From Phragmitibacter flavus (GTDB lineage: Bacteria > Verrucomicrobiota > Verrucomicrobiia > Verrucomicrobiales > Verrucomicrobiaceae), in NCBI RefSeq assembly GCF_005780165.1, contig NZ_VAUV01000001.1, positions 415,177 through 479,176 of the forward strand: DNA of 64,000 bases, given 5' to 3'. Below the pieces are notes generated by a model. It saw only the letters and a list, made by a program, of their open reading frames with translations, did not search any database and had not been told where the DNA came from. Within the stretch, counting starts at the first letter, position 1; every line of letters starts with the position of its first letter. Shown here piece by piece: positions 41,905 through 50,891 of this stretch. The position numbers and the translations under genes were made by a program.

Positions 41905-43539
41905 TCATGGCGATGGGGCCTGCAAGTCGAACCATTTGTAGGGTCGGTCGTCGAGAAGGGAGGAGCGCATGCCTTTCACTTCGGGGCGGACGAGGGAGCT
42001 GCGGGCATACCAGTAGACGGGGATGACGGGGAGTTCGTTGAGAAAAAGGGTTTCGGCTTCCTTGAGGACGGCGAAGCGTTGTGGTGGGTCGGCGATGGTG
42101 GAGGACTGGCGGAGGAGTTCTTCGTAACGGGAGCTGTGCCAGCCGGTCTGGTTGTTGCCGTTGTCCTTGGTCCACATGCCGAGGAAGGTCATGGGGTCCA
42201 TGTAGTCGCCGCTCCAGGCCGCGCGGGAGATTTCGTAGTCCATGCGACGCTGGCTGTCGAGGTAGACCTGCCAGTCTTGGTTGATGATGCCGACGTCGAT
42301 GCCGAGGTGTTCCCGCCACATGCTTTGCACGGCCTGGGCGATAAGGCGGTGGGCTTCCATGGTGTTGATGAGGATTTCGAATTTGGGAAAACCTTTGCCA
42401 TCGGGGTAGCCGGCTTCGGCGAGGAGGGCTTTGGCCTGGGCGGGATCGAAGCGCATGAGGTCGACGCCTTCATAGCCTTTTTTGGCGGTGGGGGTGAAGC
42501 CGACGGCGGGGCGCTGGGCTCCGCGCAGGACGTTGCGGATGATGGATTCGCGGTCGATGGAAAGGGCGAGGGCTTTGCGGATGCGGACATCGTTGAAGGG
42601 TTTGAGGGTGGTGTTGAGTCGGTAAAAGTAGACGGCAAGCTGGGTTTCTTCGCGGTAGACTTCGGGATGGTTGGCGCGGTAGGCGGGGATGCGGTCGAGA
42701 GGGACGGTGTTGGTGGCGTGCAGCTGGCCGTCGCGGAAGGCGCGGTCTTCGGTGCTTTCGTTGGTGATGGGGAAGTAGTGGATGCCGTCGAGGCGGACGG
42801 TGGCGGCGTCCCAGTAGTGGGGGTTGCGTTCGACTTTGAGCCATTGCATGAAACGCCAGTCCTGGAGTTTGAAGGGGCCGTTGCTGACGATGTGTTCGGG
42901 TCGGGTCCAGGTGGAGAAGCGGTCGATCATGCCGCCGGTTTTTTCGATGACGTGCCTGGGGACGGGCTGCCAGGAGTGGTGTTTGATGACGGAGGTGAAG
43001 TAGGGGGTGGGATTGACGAGGGTGACCTGCAGGGTGAGGTCGTCGAGGGCTTTGACGCCGACTTTGGAGAAGTCCTGGTTCTCGCCTTTGTTGAAGGCTT
43101 CGGCTCCTTCCATGAAGTAGAGCATTTCGGCGTATTGGGAGGCGAGGGCAGGGGTAAGGATGCGTTGAAAGGCGTAGGTGAAGTCGTGGGCGGTGACGGG
43201 GACGCCGTCGCTCCAGCGGGCGTTGGGCTGGAGGTGGAAGGTCCAGATGCGGAAGTCCTGGTGTTCCCACCGGGCGGCGGCTCCAGGGGCGTCAAGGTAG
43301 TCATCTTCGGGGTGGTAGGCGATGAGGCTTTCGAAGATGGCGGAGGTGACCTGGCGTTCTGGGACGCCGGTGGTGACCTGGGGGTCGAGGGATTCGAGCT
43401 CGGCTCCGTTGCCGATAAGGAGAATTTTTTCCTGCGTGGCGGCGATGATGCGAGGTTCGCGATTTTTGCGAAGATGGTAGAAACCCGTGCCGAGGAGGAC
43501 GAGGACGAAAAGCCAGGCGAGGCGCGGGAGCCACTTCAT
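41905..43539 (-). CDS. Oligopeptide ABC transporter substrate-binding protein (OppA/SBP family 5)
   Basis: 544 residues from ATG 43539; upstream in-frame residues are not signal-like. The N-terminus MKWLPRLAWLFVLVLLGTGF is an uncleaved-type membrane anchor or signal. GAELESLDPQVTTGVPERQV is the family-5 signature region, and WSDGVPVTAHDFTYAFQRIL and NGPFKLQDW are conserved. It binds peptides or related solutes in the periplasm for an ABC importer. No permease is adjacent; the Yej/Opp-like transporter 6 kb away has its own binding protein. Confidence 0.88.
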   Translation of the reverse strand: MKWLPRLAWLFVLVLLGTGFYHLRKNREPRIIAATQEKILLIGNGAELESLDPQVTTGVPERQVTSAIFESLIAYHPEDDYLDAPGAAARWEHQDFRIWTFHLQPNARWSDGVPVTAHDFTYAFQRILTPALASQYAEMLYFMEGAEAFNKGENQDFSKVGVKALDDLTLQVTLVNPTPYFTSVIKHHSWQPVPRHVIEKTGGMIDRFSTWTRPEHIVSNGPFKLQDWRFMQWLKVERNPHYWDAATVRLDGIHYFPITNESTEDRAFRDGQLHATNTVPLDRIPAYRANHPEVYREETQLAVYFYRLNTTLKPFNDVRIRKALALSIDRESIIRNVLRGAQRPAVGFTPTAKKGYEGVDLMRFDPAQAKALLAEAGYPDGKGFPKFEILINTMEAHRLIAQAVQSMWREHLGIDVGIINQDWQVYLDSQRRMDYEISRAAWSGDYMDPMTFLGMWTKDNGNNQTGWHSSRYEELLRQSSTIADPPQRFAVLKEAETLFLNELPVIPVYWYARSSLVRPEVKGMRSSLLDDRPYKWFDLQAPSP

Positions 43540-43644
43540 GGGGGGAAGGTTGGAGGGGAGCGGGGCGGAGTCAACCGTGGGAGAAAATGAGAGTTGAAAA
43601 TTACGACTCTGGAACGTGCGCGCAGCGCAGCTGTGCAAGTAACT

Positions 43645-44304
43645 CTACCACGAATCGTTCATTGGAATTCTGGCCTCCAATTTCGTAACAGGTTTCTGTA
43701 AGTGCTGTTCCTGAGGTGTTGGCGATTCAAAGCCAATTTTTTTAGTTGCCAAGGCGGCTGCGGCAGCTTCGCGAACGATAAGCGCCAATTGCTGAGCCCT
43801 ATCCATCATGTGCAACAATTCTTTCCAATTCAACCAATGTTGGTCATAGAGTGATGGGCCCACTAAAGACTCGAAGTCAACTTTTTGGGGCTCTCTCCAT
43901 TTTTCATAAGCTTCGAGATGGGAAATTTTTTTGTCGAGATTTAAAACCCCGCGGGTCAGAGGGGAGCGCTTAGCAGTGCTGGTAATCCAAGAGCGCCAAG
44001 GTTTGCTGCCTTTTGACTGATTGCATTTACCGCAGGCGGGAACCAAATTTGCGATTTCAGTTATGTAACCCGTGGGCCTCTGTTTTGTGACTAACGGACG
44101 AAAGTGATCCCACTCTGTTCGGGCATCTCCGCAGTAGGAACAAACACAATTACCTGTTTCCATACCTAAAACATTAAGGGCTTCCGACACATCGGAGAAT
44201 GTCGGTTCGACTACAGGCACAATGGATTGAATGAATGCCGCTGTGATGCTGGAGGATCGACCTTTGATGCTGCCGGGAGATGGGAGGTCGAAGTCTGGAT
44301 GCAT
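43645..44304 (-). CDS. HNH endonuclease family protein
   Basis: 219 residues. The HNH core reads CSYCGDARTEWDHFRPL, then ANLVPACGKCNQSKGSKPW, with two CxxC zinc pairs and the DH-N arrangement. The remainder is helical and not recognised. Its base composition is visibly more AT-rich than the flanking genes, and the 116-bp gap on its upstream side is AT-rich too, so recent acquisition is likely. Such genes occur alone, in mobile elements or as defence nucleases. No partner is seen here. Confidence 0.75.
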   Translation of the reverse strand: MHPDFDLPSPGSIKGRSSSITAAFIQSIVPVVEPTFSDVSEALNVLGMETGNCVCSYCGDARTEWDHFRPLVTKQRPTGYITEIANLVPACGKCNQSKGSKPWRSWITSTAKRSPLTRGVLNLDKKISHLEAYEKWREPQKVDFESLVGPSLYDQHWLNWKELLHMMDRAQQLALIVREAAAAALATKKIGFESPTPQEQHLQKPVTKLEARIPMNDSW

Positions 44305-44420
44305 CTTAAATTGAAGTATTCGTTTCCAAGGTTAGCAACAGTGTGCTCCTCAATGACTATGAGAACATTTGAAATGGGGATTAACTCATTCTATCTTAGC
44401 AAAGTTGTGCAAAAACTCGG

Positions 44421-47400
44421 TCACTCGATTAACACCGCGCGGTAGAAGCCACGGGTCGGGGGAGGAGTGGCATCGTGGATGGGGATGAAGGTGTCGTCGC
44501 CTGCCATGACGGTGCCGATGGGTTCCCAGTCGTCGGGCATGAGGGTGGTGCTACGCTGGATTTCGTAGGTCTCACCGGGTTCGCCAACAAAGATGGCGTC
44601 GATTTTGCCGTCGGCGCGGGAGGTGATGATGGAGTTGGTGCCTGCCTGGGGGAGGGAGGGGACGATGGTGATGTGAATAGGACCCTGGACTTGGGCGGAG
44701 GCTTCGTCAGCGATGGTGACATTGAAGGTGTCGGCCCCGAGGTATCCTGTGGGTGGGGTGTAGGTGATCAGTCCGGCGGATAATGTGGCGGTGCCTCCGG
44801 CAGTGGTGGCGGGCGCGACGTTGATGAGGCTGAGCTCGTCGAGATCAACATCGCTGGCATTGGCGAGGATGCTGGCGGCGGTGATGTCGACGGAGGTGTC
44901 TCGGGTGGTGGTGAAGCGGTAGCCGCTGAATTGTGGGACGGTGTTGCCGACGATCAGCAAGGCGGATTGGCTGGTGGTGGTGACGTAGTTGGGGGTGCTG
45001 ACAATGACGTCATAACTGCCGGCGTCGGTGCTGGTGATGTTGGTGAGATCGAGCCAGGAGGAGGTGGCCCCGGGGATGGGGATGCCGTTGCGGCGCCATT
45101 GATAGCTGAGGGGTTGAACGCCACTGGCGTTGACGGAGAGGGTGTAGTTGTCGCCGGTGTGGACGAGTTTTGACAATGGGTGTTCGAGGATGCTGGGGCC
45201 GGTGCCGACGGCGGGGATGGAGGGGCCGGGCTGGGCGAGGACGTAAAGATTTTTGATGGCGTAATTGCCGGCGCTGTTGGAGGAGGTCCAGTCAGGATGG
45301 TTGGTAGGTTGGTTGCCGATGCCGAGCTCGGAGTTGCCGCCGGTGTTGGAACCCCAGTTGTTGTAGGCAAAGAGGACCTGGCTGGCGAGGTGGTTGTGAA
45401 CCTGGAAGGTGGCGTGGGCGCCCGCGCTCATGGTGTCGCCCCAGTCGAAGGTGGTGGCGCTGGCATTGGGGATGTTGAGGGCGTTGGCGATGGCGTAGTT
45501 ACCGTGCCAGAATTCGATGTTGCCTCCGGGAAGGTTGGTGCCGGTGACGATGCCGGGTTTGTTGGAGGCAACGGTGAGGTTGGTGACTTTTTGCTGGAAG
45601 GGGGTGGCGGTGTTGCGCGGGGTGGGGATGCCGGTTTTGGTGATTTGATTGGTGTGGGGATCGAAGGAGACGAAGACCCAGTGGCTGTCGAGTTCCATGA
45701 GATAAGCGACGCGGCTGAAGGGGCGCTCGCCGTATTTGGACTCATCGACGCTGTAGGTGATGTCTTTGAGGTTCCACTGGGGTTGGGCGGTGGGGATGGC
45801 GAGTTGATGGATGAGATCGTAGCCGCTGGCTTCGGGAATGGTGGCGAGGATGGGCGGGGGGACGTGGGCGGTGAAGGTGGTGGAGGCTCCGATGGGGCTC
45901 AGGTTGGCGTTGGGAGAGCGGTCGCTGAGGTTGCTGACGGTGACGGTGTAGGAGGTGCCGGGGGTTTGGGGGCTGGTGGTGAGGATGACGTCTTTTTTGT
46001 CGGGAAGCAGGGTGGCGCTGTGGATGGTGAGGCCGGGGATGGTGAAGTTGGCGGCGAGAGCTGAGGCGTTGGCGATGGGTTCATTGAGGGTGAGGATGAG
46101 CCGGTTGAGGGTGGAGGAGCCGACGGCGCGGGCGGGGGTGGGGCCGGTGGTGTCGGGTTCGCCGGGGAGCACGTAGACTTGTAGGAGGCGGCTGGAGAAG
46201 CTGGCGGAGTTGGCGGCGAAGGTCCAGTCGGGGTGGGTGCCCGTGCTGTTGCCGATGCCCATTCCGAATAGGTTGGCAGTGGCGCTGGTGCTGCCCCAGT
46301 TGGTGATGGAGAAGAGGGTGTGTGGGGTTGAGCCGCCGTGATTGTGAATTTGCATGCTGCCGTGGCCGGCGGTGGTGACGGCTCCACTGTCGCCGAAGTC
46401 ATGGACGTCATTTCTGGCGTTGGGGGGGCTGACGGCGGCGCGGGTATTGGTGTAGTTACTGGGCCAGAATTCGATGTTGCCGGTGGCGATGTTGGTGCCG
46501 TTGACGACGCCAGCTTTGTTGGAGACGACGTTCATGTTGGTGAGGTTTTGCTGGAAAACGACGCCGTTGGGGACGCCGATTCTGGTGGCGTCGTTGGTGA
46601 AGGGATCAACAGAGACCCAGACATATTCGGGAGCGGCGGCACCGGTTTGCAACTGCATGTAGTAAGCGATACGCTTGAAGGGGCCGACGAATTGGCTGTT
46701 GTTGACGGAGTAGGCGGGGGCGGAGAGGTTGCCTTGAGCCGGGATGTCGAGAGAATAAACGAGCTGGTAGCCTTGGGCTTCGGGGATGTTCGTGGCGACG
46801 GGTTCGGGGACGACGGGGGGCGGGCTGGGGAGGACGAGGACGTGGAGGGTTTTTTTGGAGTAACCGGCGGCGTTGGCGGTGTTGGTCCAGTCGGTGCTGG
46901 TGTTGCTTCCGGCGGGGGGGCTGCTGCCGATGCCTATGTCGAGGGGATTGCCATCGGTGCCCCAACGGTTGATGGCGAAAAGGGTTTGGGAGGCGCCATG
47001 GTTGTGGATTTGCATGGAGCCGAAACCGCCGCTGGTGGAGCGGGTGTCGCCGAAGTCGAGGATGGTGTCGCTGGCACCGGGGATGGCCTGGGCGTTGACG
47101 ATGGAGTAGTCGGTGGGCCAGAATTCGATGTTGCCGGTGCTGATGCCGGTGCCGTTGGTCACGCCGGCGACGTTGGAGGCGACGTCCATGTTGGTGAGCA
47201 GGCGCTGGTGGACGGCGTTGGTGGCGGGTAGCGGGACGCCGAGTTTGCGGCGGTCGCCGGTGAAGGAGTCCATGGATACCCAGAGGTATTGGGCGGGCTG
47301 GTTGGGTTTTTGGAGCTCGAGGTAATAAGCGACGCGTGAGAAGGGCGTGGGGTTGGCGCTATCGTCCCAGTGGTAGATGCTGTTGCCGCGGGCGCGGAGG

Positions 47401-49451
47401 TTGCCGACGTTGGGGAGGTCGATGGAGTAGACGAGTTCGTAATTCTGGGCGGCGGCACCGACGTTGGTGAGGATTTCGGGAGGCAGGGCGGGACTACTGA
47501 CAGGTATGGTGATGGTGGGGGTGCGGTTGGCGTTGGGGGAGGTGTCGCGGACGTTGTTGGCGGTCAGGGTGAGGGGGGTGTCGGCGGGTTGGGTGGTGGT
47601 GGTGAGGTAGGCGTCGACCTGGTTGTCAGCGAGGACGATATCGAAGACGGTCACGCCGTGGGAGAGGCTGAACTGGGCGGGGTCAAGGGAGAGACGGGCG
47701 ACGGGTTCGGAAAACTTGAGGTAGATGCGGTTGCGGCCTGCGGTGGCAGTGGCGGAAAGGATGGCGGGGCCGGTGTTGTCGTTGCGGGTTTGGACGAGGA
47801 CGTGGAGGGTTTTGATGAGGTAGTTGCCGCCGTTGACGGCGAAGGTCCAGTCGACGCCGTTGCTGGCAGGGGTGGGGTTGTTGCCGATGCCGATATCCAC
47901 GGCGCCTCCGGCTCCGAAGTTGTTGATGGCGAAGACGGTTTTTTTGTCGGTGGTGTTGTGGACCTGCATGGAGCCGTAGGCACCGGTGGTGGAGCGGGTG
48001 TCGTCGATGTCGTAGGTAGTGGTGTTGCCGCCGATGCTGCTGTTGGCGGGGGTGCTGTAGTTGTTGGGCCAGAATTCGATGTTACCGGCGCTGGAGACGG
48101 TGTTGAGGACGCCGGAGACGTTGGAGGTGACGCTGAGGTTGGTGACGTTTTGTTCGAAGATGGCACCGCTGGCGAAGGTGGGGACTCCGATTTTGTTGAT
48201 GTCGGTGGTGAAGGCGTCCATGGAGACCCAGGCGTATTCAATGTCGCCGCCGGGACGCTGGAGTTCGAGGTAATAGGCGACCCGGTCGAACTGGCTGATG
48301 TGAATGCGGTTGTCGACGCTGTAGGCGGGATGGGGGTTGGTGACGTAGTTGGGGTTGGTGGGGACGTCGAGGCTGTGGACGAGGGTGTAGCTGGTGGATT
48401 CGGGAACGTTGGCGAGGTAACCGCGGGCCGTGGCGCGGGTGAAGGTGGCGGTGGAGTTGGGGAGGATGGTGTTGGCGGGGTCGAGTCGGTCGGTGATGTT
48501 GCTGACGGAAACGGTGTAGGTGGTGCCGTAGTTGAAGACGGGGATGCTGGAGGGGGTGAGGGTGACGGTGTATTTGTCGGCGCTGAGGCTGAGGGTGCTG
48601 GCGTTCAGGCCACCGGGGCTGAGGATGATGCCGTTGTCGATGGTGTAGTTCGCGAGGTTGGTGGCGGTGGTGTCGTCGACGGGTTTGCTGAAGGTGATGT
48701 TGACGGAGCGGCCATCGCTGTTGCCCCGGGCACGGGCGATGGTGGGCGGGCTGATATCGCCTTGCGGGGTGATGACGGCCTGGATGGCTGGGAGCCAGGC
48801 GGCGGCCATTTTGTCGTAGCCGGTCTGGTTGGGATGGAGGTTGTCGGGCATGTCGCTGAGAGGAACGGCGGCACGCATGTCGAGGAAAGTGACTTTGCGT
48901 CCGGCGGCGGCGTGCGCGGCGACACGGGTTTGGACGAAGGGGTTGAAGTGGGTTTGGATGTTGGTGTTGGCGGTTTCGTTACGCTCCATGAGGTTGGTGA
49001 CGATGATGTTGGCACCGGGGCGCAGGGTGGCCATTTTAAGAATGAGCGCGTCGAGACGGTCGATGGCGGTGGTGATGTTGTCGTTGGCTCCGAAGTCGTT
49101 GGTGCCGATGTGCAGAAGGATGACATCGGGACCGGCGATGGAGGCGAACCAGCCTTCGACATTGGCGTCGAGCTGGGCGATGCGCCAGCCGCTGTGACCC
49201 TGGTGGTCGGAGTCGAAGGTGCTGCTGCCGTTGCTGGTCTGGGTGCCGACGTAGTCGACGTTGTAGCCGGCGGCGGTTAGGAGATCGTAGAGAGGTTTGC
49301 GATAACCGCCGGTGTTGGCGATGCCGTTGGTGATGGAGTCACCGAGTGGCATGATGCGGACTGGAGGGGTGGGTTGGGCGTTCGTGATCAGGGGCGACGC
49401 GGTCAGAAATGCGATGGCGATGGTGATGGTTGCGCGAAGGAAGGTGGTCAT
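44421..49451 (-). CDS. Giant secreted SGNH/GDSL hydrolase with four internal repeats
   Basis: 1676 residues from ATG 49451, with a signal peptide (IAIAFLTASPLITNA). The SGNH esterase domain is complete: Ser39 in PLGDSITNG, Asn118 in GTNDFG, and Asp203/His206 in DNLHPNQTGY. About 200-residue repeats begin near residues 349, 660, 887 and 1202, each with RVAYYLELQ-type, WVSMDAFT-type and NIEFWPxNY signatures. Ig-like/Big-type linkers separate them. An Ig domain (LSYQWRRNGIPIPGATSSWL), a cadherin-like segment and a C-terminal YEIQRSTTL/GFYRAVLIE tail end the protein. It is probably a secreted polysaccharide-acting esterase with carbohydrate-binding-type repeats (inference). Confidence 0.85.
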   Translation of the reverse strand: MTTFLRATITIAIAFLTASPLITNAQPTPPVRIMPLGDSITNGIANTGGYRKPLYDLLTAAGYNVDYVGTQTSNGSSTFDSDHQGHSGWRIAQLDANVEGWFASIAGPDVILLHIGTNDFGANDNITTAIDRLDALILKMATLRPGANIIVTNLMERNETANTNIQTHFNPFVQTRVAAHAAAGRKVTFLDMRAAVPLSDMPDNLHPNQTGYDKMAAAWLPAIQAVITPQGDISPPTIARARGNSDGRSVNITFSKPVDDTTATNLANYTIDNGIILSPGGLNASTLSLSADKYTVTLTPSSIPVFNYGTTYTVSVSNITDRLDPANTILPNSTATFTRATARGYLANVPESTSYTLVHSLDVPTNPNYVTNPHPAYSVDNRIHISQFDRVAYYLELQRPGGDIEYAWVSMDAFTTDINKIGVPTFASGAIFEQNVTNLSVTSNVSGVLNTVSSAGNIEFWPNNYSTPANSSIGGNTTTYDIDDTRSTTGAYGSMQVHNTTDKKTVFAINNFGAGGAVDIGIGNNPTPASNGVDWTFAVNGGNYLIKTLHVLVQTRNDNTGPAILSATATAGRNRIYLKFSEPVARLSLDPAQFSLSHGVTVFDIVLADNQVDAYLTTTTQPADTPLTLTANNVRDTSPNANRTPTITIPVSSPALPPEILTNVGAAAQNYELVYSIDLPNVGNLRARGNSIYHWDDSANPTPFSRVAYYLELQKPNQPAQYLWVSMDSFTGDRRKLGVPLPATNAVHQRLLTNMDVASNVAGVTNGTGISTGNIEFWPTDYSIVNAQAIPGASDTILDFGDTRSTSGGFGSMQIHNHGASQTLFAINRWGTDGNPLDIGIGSSPPAGSNTSTDWTNTANAAGYSKKTLHVLVLPSPPPVVPEPVATNIPEAQGYQLVYSLDIPAQGNLSAPAYSVNNSQFVGPFKRIAYYMQLQTGAAAPEYVWVSVDPFTNDATRIGVPNGVVFQQNLTNMNVVSNKAGVVNGTNIATGNIEFWPSNYTNTRAAVSPPNARNDVHDFGDSGAVTTAGHGSMQIHNHGGSTPHTLFSITNWGSTSATANLFGMGIGNSTGTHPDWTFAANSASFSSRLLQVYVLPGEPDTTGPTPARAVGSSTLNRLILTLNEPIANASALAANFTIPGLTIHSATLLPDKKDVILTTSPQTPGTSYTVTVSNLSDRSPNANLSPIGASTTFTAHVPPPILATIPEASGYDLIHQLAIPTAQPQWNLKDITYSVDESKYGERPFSRVAYLMELDSHWVFVSFDPHTNQITKTGIPTPRNTATPFQQKVTNLTVASNKPGIVTGTNLPGGNIEFWHGNYAIANALNIPNASATTFDWGDTMSAGAHATFQVHNHLASQVLFAYNNWGSNTGGNSELGIGNQPTNHPDWTSSNSAGNYAIKNLYVLAQPGPSIPAVGTGPSILEHPLSKLVHTGDNYTLSVNASGVQPLSYQWRRNGIPIPGATSSWLDLTNITSTDAGSYDVIVSTPNYVTTTSQSALLIVGNTVPQFSGYRFTTTRDTSVDITAASILANASDVDLDELSLINVAPATTAGGTATLSAGLITYTPPTGYLGADTFNVTIADEASAQVQGPIHITIVPSLPQAGTNSIITSRADGKIDAIFVGEPGETYEIQRSTTLMPDDWEPIGTVMAGDDTFIPIHDATPPPTRGFYRAVLIE

Positions 49452-49628
49452 AAGCGAACGAGAGTTGGAAGGTGAATGCCCAATTTTGTGTTCATCCTGA
49501 CAAGATTGAAAAGCCTTGAAAAGTCTCGAATCGACAAAAATGGGAGTTTGAAGAAATTTCGCCAACAGTATTTAGAATCGGGTTGACTCAACGTAGTTAA
49601 CTCCCTGAGTGTCTTACCAAACCGCCTC

Positions 49629-50885
49629 ATGCTTGCTTATTTTGTTCGCCGCCTGCTTCTGATTATTCCGACGTTGATCGGGGCGACGCTGATCGTGTTT
49701 TTTATCACCCGCATCACTCCAGGCGGGCCTTTGGAGGCGGCGATGAAGCGGGGCATGGCAGCGGGTGCGGAACGCAGCGTGAAGGATGCAGGCGGTTCGC
49801 TGAGTGAGGAGCAGAAGGAGCAATTGGCGGCTTATTATGGTTTCGACAAGCCGTTCTTAGGGGCTTATCTGGTCTGGTTGGGGGCGGCCCCGCGTGAGAC
49901 GCAGAAGCGTTTTGTGAAGTTTGAGGAGGGGCAGACGGAGGCGAAGGTGACTTTGAAGGCGTTGCTGCCGCGTGATCAGTGGACGGAGAACAATGCGTAT
50001 CAAATTTCGGAGGCGACGGTTCGACCAGATGGCACCATGCAGTCGGCAAACATGGACGAGCTGGATGGATGGGTGACGCGCTCTGAGCCGGAGAAGGGAA
50101 GGGTGGCGATTTTTCGTCCGGTGATTTCCGGAATTTTGCAGGGTGATTTGGGAATATCGACGCGCTACAATGATCCGGCTTGGGGAATGATCAAGGAGCG
50201 GTTGCCGGTATCGCTGTTTTATGGGCTGGCGATGTTTATTCTGACTTACTCGGTGTGCATTCCGCTGGGGATTTTGAAGGCGGTGAAACATCGCACGGTG
50301 ATCGACAACGTGAGTTCGGTGCTGATCTTTACTGGGTATGCGATTCCAGGATTTGTGCTGGGCAGTTTGCTGGTGGTGTATCTGGCGGCGCGGTTGGGGT
50401 GGTTTCCTTCGGCGGGTTTTGTGAGTGAGAATTTTAGTGAACTGAGCGCGCCGGGCAAGGTATGGGACGTGGTGCATCACGCGATCCTGCCGTTGATATG
50501 TTACATGGTGGGCAGTTTTGCGATGATGACGATGTTGATGAAAAACAACCTGATGGACAACCTGGCGACGGATTACGTGCGCACGGCGATTGCCAAAGGG
50601 GCGAGCTCGCGGCAGGCGGTGCTGGGACATGCATTGCGCAATTCGTTGATCCCGATTGCGACGACATTGGGGGGCATCACTTCGATCTTTTTTACGGGCG
50701 GGATTTTGGTGGAGAAGATTTTTGATATCAACGGTTTCGGCCTGCTGAGCTACCAGAGCATTCAGGATCGGGATTATCCGGTGGTGATGGCCATTCTGAC
50801 GATCAATGTGGTGTTGCTCATGGTGGGCAACATTCTTTCTGACCTTTTGGTCGCCATTGCTGATCCACGCATTCGTTTCAAATAA
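49629..50885 (+). CDS. Peptide ABC transporter permease (YejB/OppB-like)
   Basis: 418 residues. The N-terminus MLAYFVRRLLLIIPTLIGAT is typical of OppB/YejB permeases. It has about six helices and the cytoplasmic EAA loop ATDYVRTAIAKGASSRQAVLGHALRNSLIP, split here for citation as ATDYVRTAIAKG and HALRNSLIP. An extra extracytoplasmic segment of about 100 residues (positions 60-170) makes it longer than E. coli YejB. It is the first gene of a five-gene operon (permeases, binding protein, two ATPases) with gaps or overlaps under 10 bp. Confidence 0.9.
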   Translation: MLAYFVRRLLLIIPTLIGATLIVFFITRITPGGPLEAAMKRGMAAGAERSVKDAGGSLSEEQKEQLAAYYGFDKPFLGAYLVWLGAAPRETQKRFVKFEEGQTEAKVTLKALLPRDQWTENNAYQISEATVRPDGTMQSANMDELDGWVTRSEPEKGRVAIFRPVISGILQGDLGISTRYNDPAWGMIKERLPVSLFYGLAMFILTYSVCIPLGILKAVKHRTVIDNVSSVLIFTGYAIPGFVLGSLLVVYLAARLGWFPSAGFVSENFSELSAPGKVWDVVHHAILPLICYMVGSFAMMTMLMKNNLMDNLATDYVRTAIAKGASSRQAVLGHALRNSLIPIATTLGGITSIFFTGGILVEKIFDINGFGLLSYQSIQDRDYPVVMAILTINVVLLMVGNILSDLLVAIADPRIRFK

Positions 50886-50891
50886 ATCCAC

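Noticed and set aside
40939..43590. Plus-strand open frame of 883 codons
   Set aside because: It spans the antisense of two well-supported genes (kinase and binding protein), and its Gly/Val/Asp/Glu-rich composition marks it as a shadow.
44475..49200. Recurrent GC-rich words that might suggest a CRISPR array or tandem DNA repeats
   Set aside because: The periodicity follows the four protein-level repeats of the SGNH gene. There are no short identical repeats with unique spacers, and no cas genes are in the window.
47370..49280. Plus-strand open frame of 636 codons
   Set aside because: It is antisense to the SGNH hydrolase and consists of Gly/Val/Asp runs with no motif.
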